A stretch of DNA of 64,000 nucleotides from Amanita rubescens (Eukaryota > Basidiomycota > Agaricomycetes > Agaricales > Amanitaceae). A program made the position numbers and the translations under genes. The notes under the pieces are model-generated. The model ran no database searches and was not told where the DNA came from. It saw nothing but the letters and a program-made list of their open reading frames with translations. Positions 56,507-64,000 of the stretch are shown here, one piece after another. Position 1 is the stretch's first letter, and every line of letters begins with the position of its first letter. The DNA lies in NCBI GenBank assembly GCA_015039365.1, contig WION01000041.1:62001-126000 (forward strand), written 5' to 3'.

Positions 56507-57345
56507 TCATCCTGGGCCATCCCGTAGCTCCCTTCCGAGCGAAAGGTTAGCCATAGAATGGCCAATGCCCATATGATCCGACTGCAAAGCCATGTCCAGC
56601 ATATCCTGCATTTCGTCCTCATTAACCTCCTCATCCCATCCATCGTTATCTGTGATCACATAGTAGGTTCCTCTAAGATGGCTCGTTATATGGTCCATCA
56701 CGGTACATTCTCTGGTTTTTCCGTTCTTGGGATCTCGGTAGGAGACTTGTTTACCAACAAGTTCCTCAAAAGCTTGTTTGGGTCGATTTGCTGGGAAGAA
56801 GGCAGACGCCAGATGAGGTGGAAGTCGTGCAGCTGCACTCGAATTTGACGTAGGCGGCAAATCCATGTTCGCCATGAGTTGTTTGGCACTGCATAGATGT
56901 TAATGTATAGAAAGGACGTTAGTATACTAAATACGTACGAGAGCCGTTGAGATTCATTCATAATATGACGGCGATCAAGATCGCATAGCTTCACAAGGTC
57001 TTGGTCAATAATGATCTGAATGGCAGCCGAACACGCAAAAATGATCAGGTAGCAACTTAGGAAGTGAGAAGGGGATCACAGCGGCAAGTTGAGAACGCAC
57101 TTTTCAGGGGCCCTTGACTCAGTTTTGCAAGCCTTGTCTACAGCGGAGAAAAACTTCGCCCTTGCAGCCTCGTCCCCCCGGGACGGCCGATAAAACTCTG
57201 AGCGGCTTTGCCATTTCTCGGCCGCCTCCTTGTAAAGTTGTGATTTGTTAGGTAAAGTTCGAACGCATTGAGAGCAAGTTTCGAAGAGAATGTAGTACAT
57301 TGTCATTGCCTCCGTGAGGCGTAGAGCCTCTGGGTTGGTTGACAT
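56507..57345 (-). CDS. Small hypothetical protein
   Basis: Last exon (56875 to 56507) is well supported: it continues from an upstream exon across a 50-nt intron (RRHIMNESQRLS|AKQLMANMDLPP). It encodes ELVGKQVSYRDPKNGKTREC, RGTYYVITDNDGWDEEVNED and ends RELRDGPG. An upstream exon begins MSTNPEALRLTEAMTMYY at 57345. The join between that exon and the middle one (about 57060-57105) was not resolved. About 230 residues. Lys/acidic composition and the short beta-rich core suggest a small folded domain, but I do not recognise the family. Confidence 0.45.
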
Positions 57346-59685
57346 GACTCTGGTGCGGTGTGGTGGCGTAGACGTTGCGGCAGATGCGTAACTGGACGTC
57401 CTGGCTGAGACAGTGAGATTCGGCTGGCTCCCGCGACGGGTTTAGCACTGTCTTGCCGCGTGAGAACTCAGTCAGGTGACAGGCGCGTCTCGGACTTTTG
57501 TGATCGTTAGTCGACGTTACAACTTGAAAGGGAGAGGATTGGATTAAAGTACCTGGATGAAGTCTTTTGAATTCTCGCAAATGTAGTACAACAATGTCAA
57601 AGCCCTTCAGAATGTATGTTGCGGGCTTTGCGGGCAGCGGCACTCGTGCCGCCCTACGTGAATTATAGTTGCTACCGATACGCGGCATTGCCAACTTTTG
57701 GCGGGAACTTGGAAGTGTGTATGGCTGAATGTCACGCGTCACGCGTCACGGCCAGTACCCATACGCGCAACGCCAGCATAGAATTCCGAGGCCGTAGTGA
57801 AACGTAGGTCTCGGTTTTATAATCTGAAACGACTCTCCATTCTTGTTCCCGTTAAACGCCGGCACATCCCGGATTAATAATCCGCATAAAAATATATCTC
57901 AAACTTAAAGGGGCCAGCCGAGACGCGGATTGCCACGCCGAACCATACACACACAGCCACATGTCTACCTTTTCCACTTCATTTTCGAGCGTTCAGGTAA
58001 CGTCGCCATGCAGTCCATCAAGCATTCGGGTAACGTCAGGCTGTGAGGCATCTTCGTTGTTGGTTCGGAGCTTAACTAAGTCGGAGATAGGTAGCGCTTC
58101 TGACTTTGTATCACGCCATCTCTGCAGCAATACCGGTAACAGCGACAACGAAAGCTCACTGAGCGCACAGACACTATCGCACTGACTCATCCATTTCCGC
58201 TCGGGCCGCTTCACGCTCGGCCAAACAACGCTTTGGCCACTCCAGTTCTGGTAACAACAGGGCTACTCTAGCTCTGGCCACAACCACTCTCACCGCTCTT
58301 GCTGGGATGTGCACCGCTTTTGACAGTGAGTGTTCCAAATGAGATTGCCGCGCGAGGGCGGCAAGGCGTAAGGCACATCGTTCTTTACTTCGTTGTTCGC
58401 TAACTGACTTGACATCGTCTAGCAGCCACGGTGACATCAGTGATGACCATATCAAGGACATGCGATGAGCAGAGGACTCAAGACCTGTCCTCCTGACATT
58501 CAAGGCCTGGACAACCACCAGCCTCGAAGCTTGGGCCGCACGTTAGCCCTGCCACTGCCCCTCAACACTTGGGACGCGAGGGAGAGACGCCCGGGTAAGG
58601 TCGGGCAAGTTTGAGACTGGTGGTATAGCACCAATCTCGGACTCAGGCGAGTGCTCTTTTGCACTCGGGGTGATAAAGAATTCAAAATCAACAACATCGC
58701 GTAGACGTCGTTTGAAAGACTAACCTATCAATACCCAAGCTCGGAAGGTCATTATTAGGTGAGGCAGTATCCTCCCTTTCTCCATTCTGTATGCTGATGG
58801 TGTCGAATATCCATTGTCTCTCCCCAGCTTCGGATGAAGAACTTGGGGCTAGCTTGACAGCCAGCCTTGCAACGACTGTAGAGCATTTATCTGAGTGTTC
58901 TAGATTGCCCACGGACGTCATTTTACCAAACTGCGGGGTAGCGGTTTTCAACAAGACTCTGGTATGAGTCTCATTCGCTTGGTAAGTATTTAGTGCTCGC
59001 CAACGTTCATTGATAACGTTCAGATCACGTCATCCTGATATCACCTCAATAGGTGGAATAGGATCATCCGAGGGTAGGAGGGAGATAAAGCACTTGTAGG
59101 CAGGACGGACGGGGTATTGGGAGTAGAGGCATCCAGTGCGAAGGCTGCAGAGGGATCGGGTGAGGAGGTATCCTCATTCTCTCTGTTCTGCATACTGACA
59201 ATGGTTTCAGGCTCACCATCTCTCCCCGGGCCTAATTCTGGCTGAAGAAAGGGATGTCAAGGCTTGTTCCACAGCCGGCTCTATGGCGACGTTGACGTGC
59301 TCATCTGAACGTTCTCAATCTAGACAATGTTACAATGATCAGCTGAGCCGACATGTCTATAAGAAGCGGCTGGAAATCAGTTATACAGTACTCTGCGAAT
59401 TCTATCACAATCGCGAATGGATCGCGATGATCCACGATGATCCAAGACTGATCCCGATTGCATGCGCATGGTCTCAAAGGATGATTGCGCATATTCGCCG
59501 TGGTTCGCAAGTGTTCACAAGGGAATCGGTATATTTTAAGTACAGTATTACAGGTTCAAATAGAATTGCGTTCTTGTTTTTTTGCGTATTTTAACAATGC
59601 AATAGTAGAAAAAAGGGTCAGAGTGATCAAGGAACTCATATGTTTTAAAATAGATGGAGAGCTAATACTATAGAGAAATTGGGAA
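57346..59685. other. Gene-poor stretch with an internal imperfect duplication
   Basis: No complete gene. A segment at about 58750-58905 (GTGAGGCAGTATCCTCC..., TCTCCCCAGCTTCGG..., ATCTGAGTGTTCTAG) resembles 59155-59320 in the same orientation, with many differences. On the minus strand both would encode LEHSDKC...-like and GERE-like peptides, so this may be a decayed coding repeat. An Ala/Arg/Leu-rich frame lies at 58174-58518 (minus) without further support. Confidence 0.35.
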
Positions 59686-60962
59686 TCATACGGGTTGATC
59701 ATTCTCCTGCATAATCACATCTGCCTCTTGCGCATTTGATTGGCCAGTTTCTGTATTCTTATGTTTGTTTTGTTCAACTTCAGCTTCTGCATCATCTTCA
59801 TCGTAACCAATGTTTCGTTTGAGGGGTGAGCTGGTTGGCATCATTAGCTTTTTAATGCGGCTGTGCATAGCAAGCTGTGCGATCTACGATTTGCATTAGA
59901 TAACAATTATTAGTTGTTATGGTGAATCAAAAAGATACCTGTGTAAATTGCGCATCCCATAACGTAAGGCTACGTAGGACAGCGATTAATTTAAATTCGC
60001 CTCCTTTCAGTGGTATCACCATCAGCGTCGCTTTCGCTTCCACAATGTCACCAACTCGAAATCTGACAGGCGGTATTTCTTCATATCTATTCAATTCAAT
60101 TAGTTTAGAAGTTGTTGCATTTTTCGGATCACTTACTTGATTATCCCTTTGGGATCAATATACCGGTTATTATACTTAACAACGTTCTGCTCACTATGGA
60201 AATATGGACCCTTTGCTAGATCCGCCAGATATCCATAAGGATCAATGCCTTCAGCGAATGGAATGTGGGGAGCGTCCGGCGCATCATGCAGGGTAGTGAA
60301 GTAGCGATTACTTAGGTGTATACCTAAGAACTTATTATTGCATTTGTCGATAGCAGTGCATTCGCCCAGTTTGTTTTCTGGGAGATAGCGACCGAACAAA
60401 GCATGCACTTCCATTAGACTTTTGATACCATGTTCAAAGGTTGGGGTTCCAAATCCTGTGAGAGTTACGCTTTGTCGTAAAAATCTTATCCTGTTCGGGG
60501 ATCTCATCCTTGATAAATTGAATACTAATGATAACTGACGTTGTAAATATGTGCTTACACGACTTTCTGGGAGAATGGGGGAAGATCGTGCTTCCATAGA
60601 ACTCCCTGAAGACTGATGACAACTTCTTCAATCTCAGCAGGGTCAATAAGTTCAAGATCCTTCTTAGCATGGACAATATGCCGAGTGCCACTGGCATTAT
60701 TTGATTGATATATGCGATAAGAGGTTGTCCAATCTGGTCGCTTTGAATGTTCCAAAATATTAGCATATGTTTTACACTGCAAAATTCATATATTTCACCT
60801 TTGTTAATTCAGCTAATTGAATTCCAGCACGGCGAAATTGCGATCTTTCACTAGCGATTTGCTCGATACGGCTGCCTAGGTATTGTTGTAGCATGCATTT
60901 TGGTTAAAGTACGTTTACTTACTAGCGCCTATAATATCGTATACATCTTGCATTCCTTGCAT
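59686..60962 (-). pseudogene. Multi-copy Agaricomycete hypothetical protein, one frameshift
   Basis: Exons from ATG 60962 (MQGMQDVYDIIGA): SRIEQIASERSQFRRAGIQL, then CKTYANILEHSKRPDW, LDLIDPAEIEEVV-type sequence, TLTGFGTPTFEHGIKSLMEV, CNNKFLGIHLSNRYFTTL, YFHSEQNVVKYNNRY, then PPVRFRVGDIVEAKATLMV and RSLTLWDAQFTQ, then a Lys-rich end with PTSSPLKRNIGY to 59686. I recall this as a highly copied mushroom protein family of unknown function, often in transposon-rich DNA. A single-base slip near 60470 (FTTK to VTLTG) breaks the frame, and one proposed intron would be only about 22 nt (near 60781). The gene diverges from the Lys-rich gene at 62403. Confidence 0.6.
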
Positions 60963-61269
60963 TGGGAGAACAGATTGAAGGTGAAAGTTGCAGGCAAATC
61001 CTGGGCAAAAGTAGATAGCAAGCACTCAGAGAGAGTAGACAGCGATGAACGGCCCTTGGCAAATAGATGGTGAGCACTGAGAAAATAGATGGCAAGCGCA
61101 CAAAAAGGCAAGAACTGAGAGGGCAGATGGCTTTGGACGATTCATGCCCTTATTGCATTTTGTATTCAGGGGATTACACGGCGCTTTCATCTGACTATTG
61201 ATAAGCACCAACGCAATCTGCCCATCATTGGCGCAATCGTCCCTTATTTGACATACGTAGTAACGTACC
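60963..61269. other. Upstream region with short degenerate repeats
   Basis: At 60995-61130 the phrase (AGTAGATAGCAAGCACTGAGAG)-like recurs about five times with roughly 25-30-nt spacing. No gene supported. Confidence 0.45.
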
Positions 61270-62215
61270 ATGTCGTAAAAATGCAGATCCGGATGATCCG
61301 CATTTTCATACTATACTTACAACGTTTCTCTTCGCTCTGGAGCCACTTTGAATTGGTAGGGTCATCGGTCACTTATTATACTAATTCCACAAATCCCACA
61401 AGATAGGATCCGTACCTAACTTTGCTACTAATCCCTCAGGGCGCTTGTCAGCTGCTCGCTGTCACAAGTTGCATTTGAATTCAAGATGCGTATCCGTATG
61501 TTCGTAAAAAACGTCAAACATTGTATTCTCATACTATACTTACTATGTTTCTCTTCTCTCTTGAGCCTCTGTGGCGCTGCTTTGTGTTTGAGTTCCCAAG
61601 AATGGTTACATTACTGCTTGGCGTTTCATCACGAGTTGGAGAAATCTGTAACAACGGTATGTTCTTAAAATACCCCAACTGCATTTTCAATTTTTCATGC
61701 TATATGCTTATGCGTTCACTCTCTTCTTTCTTGACGGGCTATGAATGGTTGGGACTCACCGCACTGCTTTGCACTTTATTATCAGGATCCAGTTGTAATT
61801 TTATTTCAAAATGCATAACAGTATTGTCATAAAAATACGCCTGCCACCCACTGCATTTTCATGCTATACTTATTACGTTTTCTCTCTCTCTTAAGCCATT
61901 GGGAATAGTCAGGGTTCTTTATCTTTATTGTCAAGATGTGTAACAGTATGTTCATAAAATACGCCGATTGCATTTTTATACTATACTTCTTATGCATTGT
62001 TGGGCACTTGTTGCACCTTTATTTTAAAATGCGAAACAGCATGTTCGTAAAAAACACCGACTGCATTTTCATGCTATACTTGTTATGTTTCTTTTCTCTC
62101 TTGAGGCGTCATGAATGGTCAGGGTATTGCATCATCGCTGTCAAGATGTATAACAGTATGTTCATAAAATATACCGGCTGCATTTTCATGCCATACCTGA
62201 TGCGTTTCTCTTCTC
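61270..62215. repeat. Degenerate minisatellite, ~6-7 copies
   Basis: A unit of the form AACAGTATGTTC(G/A)TAAAA-A-YRCC...CTGCATTTTCATGCTATACTT-TTATG-TTTCTCTTCTCTC recurs near 61290, 61500, 61655, 61815, 61945, 62040 and 62155. Spacers of 0-100 nt contain GAATGGTCAGGG-like phrases. All copies are in the same orientation, and divergence is highest at the left. Confidence 0.75.
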
Positions 62216-62402
62216 TCACAAACCACCGGAGTTACTATATCCAATTCTGTGAATTTTGTATAATTGAGCATATATAATACGAGTCTATCCTCGTTGCGTA
62301 TTTTCCCTTCAATCATTCGCACAGGCTACAGCAGCTTCGCTCCCTTCGTATCATTTCATTCTTTCCGCCATCTCTATCAACTTTAATTGTTGATCTACAA
62401 AG

Positions 62403-64000
62403 ATGCGATCCTCGTCTTCGAAAGCTAGGTATTCTATATGTCAAGCTTCTACTATCTAGTGCGCTGAATATGCTTTCAGCAAGCCTGGGAAGAAATCCGT
62501 TCAGTTGGCTGATATTGTCGAAAACTCTGATTCAGAAGATTTACCATCTACTTCTAAATCTAAGTTTCGGTATAGCCTTTTTTTCTTCTTGCGCTGTGCG
62601 TTGATTCATTATCAATATTATAGACCAAAGCCTAAACCTACACTGAAACGCAAGATAAAAGAAGAGGATGTTGAAGTGGAAGTTAGACAGGATTCGTCGT
62701 AAGCAGCGTATAAGTTCCTCTTTTCAATTTTTGATAATATTATCTTTCTAGGAATGAGGAACTCAGTCATGCTCAGAAAAAACAGCGTGCGCTTAGTCCT
62801 TGGCCGGTTTCACCTAAGCCTAGTAAACGCGACAAGCATCTTGTAAATGACGATAGTGCGAAACAAGCAGCTGATAGTAAACGAGTGTGAGTTTTACTTT
62901 TCTTATCTTTGCTTCGTGTTTGCGTAATCCTCAATACATTGTTTTAGTTCGAAACCCTCTGAGAAGATTGTGTATATGGCAAACGCTGAAGAACCAGATG
63001 ACGAATCGTAAGCATAATATCAAACTCTATCATTTTAAGTAATAATTTCCCATATATTAGGCTCTCTGACGATGCAAAAGCTTCAAGCAGGAAAGATAAG
63101 AAGGCGGTTATTCGGCGACGCATTTCAAAGAAGAAGTATATTGAAATCGTAGATAATTCAAATGACTCCGATTCCGACAACGTCGCTACTTCAAAGAGGG
63201 TTGAAACGCATGATCAGCAAGTTGACGATGAGCCCCCAACGCCAAAGGTACTATTCAAAGGGAAGAAGGTTGAGGTATTATCGGAAGAGCAAATCGACGA
63301 AGAGCCCAAAACGCCATCCAAAGGCAAGGTAAATATTCTATCTTACTTGTAGAAAACTAGAAGCGTACTAATTGTTGGATATAGAAATACAGGGATTCTC
63401 ATGTTTTTGATGAAGAGCCGAAAGGATTGAAAACACCTGCCGATGGCGGCAAAGTAGGTTATCGCGTCCCGTTCCTTATACAGAAGCATTCTGAGGATCC
63501 AATGCAGCTCAAGAAAGCTCCTTTTTCGGATAAACCCTCTCGTAGCGCGTACGTTCTCCAGTTGGCTTAACTCTCTATTAGCGCATATAGTAATGGTATT
63601 TATATTTTAGAAAACTTTATCCTCAGGAGATGGATGTTCCTGCTGATTCTGATTATGATAATCAAGCAGAAGTTGAACCTGTCATAACGGACTTGATGCC
63701 ATTGGAGAAGCAAGATCCGAAATTACGAGCTGATTATATTAACTTACCAGAACTACCGTACGTGCTGTTTCTAAATTTTAACTTATGATACTTAATTGGA
63801 TTCGTTTATACAGGTATAAAGAAATGCAATCTTTCTTCAAAGGTCCTCATGCTACAGAGGAATATTCCCTTGTCTGGGGAGCATTGGAGACAGAGCTTGA
63901 TCAATACGTACTAAGGCGTGTTTCGACTTATGGTTTCGATTGTTTTGCTACTTTGTTAACTATTCTGGTTACAGGCGATTAAGGTCGGCTGTTCGTTTCG
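62403..64000 (+). CDS. Lys/Asp/Ser-rich multi-copy hypothetical protein, cut by window end
   Basis: ATG 62403 (MRSSSSKA) splices to KPGKKSVQLADIVENSDSED and through about eight introns of 50-65 nt: PKPKPTLKRKIKEED, HAQKKQRALSPWPVSPKPSK, KASSRKDKKAVIRRRISKKK, EIVDNSNDSDSDN, EEPKTPSKGK, VGYRVPFLIQKHSEDP and YKEMQSFFKGPHATEEYSL. The first ~300 residues are highly charged and probably disordered; order begins near YINLPELPYKEMQ. The charged N-terminus plus this core matches the partner family that commonly accompanies the protein at 59686-60962. Function is unknown. The 3' part lies outside the window. Confidence 0.6.

Noticed and set aside
57993..58954. Possible minus-strand gene (Ala/Arg/Leu-rich and Ser/Glu-rich frames).
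   Set aside because: The frames could not be joined by credible splice sites and show no domain. Reported only as a gene-poor stretch with a duplication.
1..64000. CRISPR array, rRNA, phage or bacterial operon signals.
   Set aside because: None seen. Gene structure with frequent short introns is eukaryotic (fungal).

Overview
The window looks like genomic DNA of a mushroom-forming basidiomycete (Agaricomycetes). Genes are cut by many GT-AG introns of about 45-60 nt. It carries protein families typical of that class: basidiomycete F-box/LRR proteins, SWIM+RING proteins, TKL-like kinases, Crinkler-like NTPase/nuclease/kinase proteins, and the multi-copy pair of hypothetical proteins at the right end. 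No organelle, bacterial or viral signature was seen. Exon joins were worked out by hand from splice sites and reading frames, so exon edges are proposals.

Layout. 0-10 kb: an F-box gene, a frameshifted nuclease-like gene, a zinc-knuckle ORF, a truncated cytochrome P450, a beta-trefoil lectin-like gene, an inverted-repeat element with 10-bp periodicity, and a C2H2 zinc-finger gene with an apparent signal peptide. 10-14.3 kb: mostly non-coding, but with a compact 821-bp element (94-bp perfect terminal inverted repeats, 9-bp target duplication, two tRNA-like Pol III modules inside). 14.5-21.8 kb: two tandem, decayed copies (B, A) of a large P-loop NTPase plus C-terminal nuclease-like gene on the minus strand. 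A third copy (C) lies at 48.9-52.2 kb on the plus strand. A and C with their upstream DNA form a roughly 4-kb inverted repeat.

Between those arms (21.8-47.9 kb) lies a mix of intact housekeeping-type genes and expanding accessory genes. The intact ones are an aminopeptidase P, a Mov10/SDE3-type RNA helicase, a Derlin, two tandem flavin-reductase-like genes and a SWIM/RING protein. The accessory ones are four TKL-like kinases (two of them a direct duplication) and a decayed Crinkler-like nuclease-kinase gene. A partial, intron-retaining second copy of the aminopeptidase P gene lies 7 kb away beside an Mpv17/PMP22 fragment.

52-64 kb: a multi-pass membrane protein, a small hypothetical gene, long gene-poor stretches, a degenerate minisatellite, and a divergent pair of multi-copy Agaricomycete hypothetical genes. 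The right member is cut by the window end.

How it fits together. Some genes have ordinary cellular roles: protein quality control (Derlin, SWIM/RING), proline-peptide turnover and RNA silencing/helicase. The rest is a rapidly turning-over neighbourhood built from Crinkler-like modules, kinases and small transposons. The NTPase-nuclease and nuclease-kinase architectures match the Crinkler-RHS-type effector class known from fungi and oomycetes. The assignment here rests on motifs read by eye.
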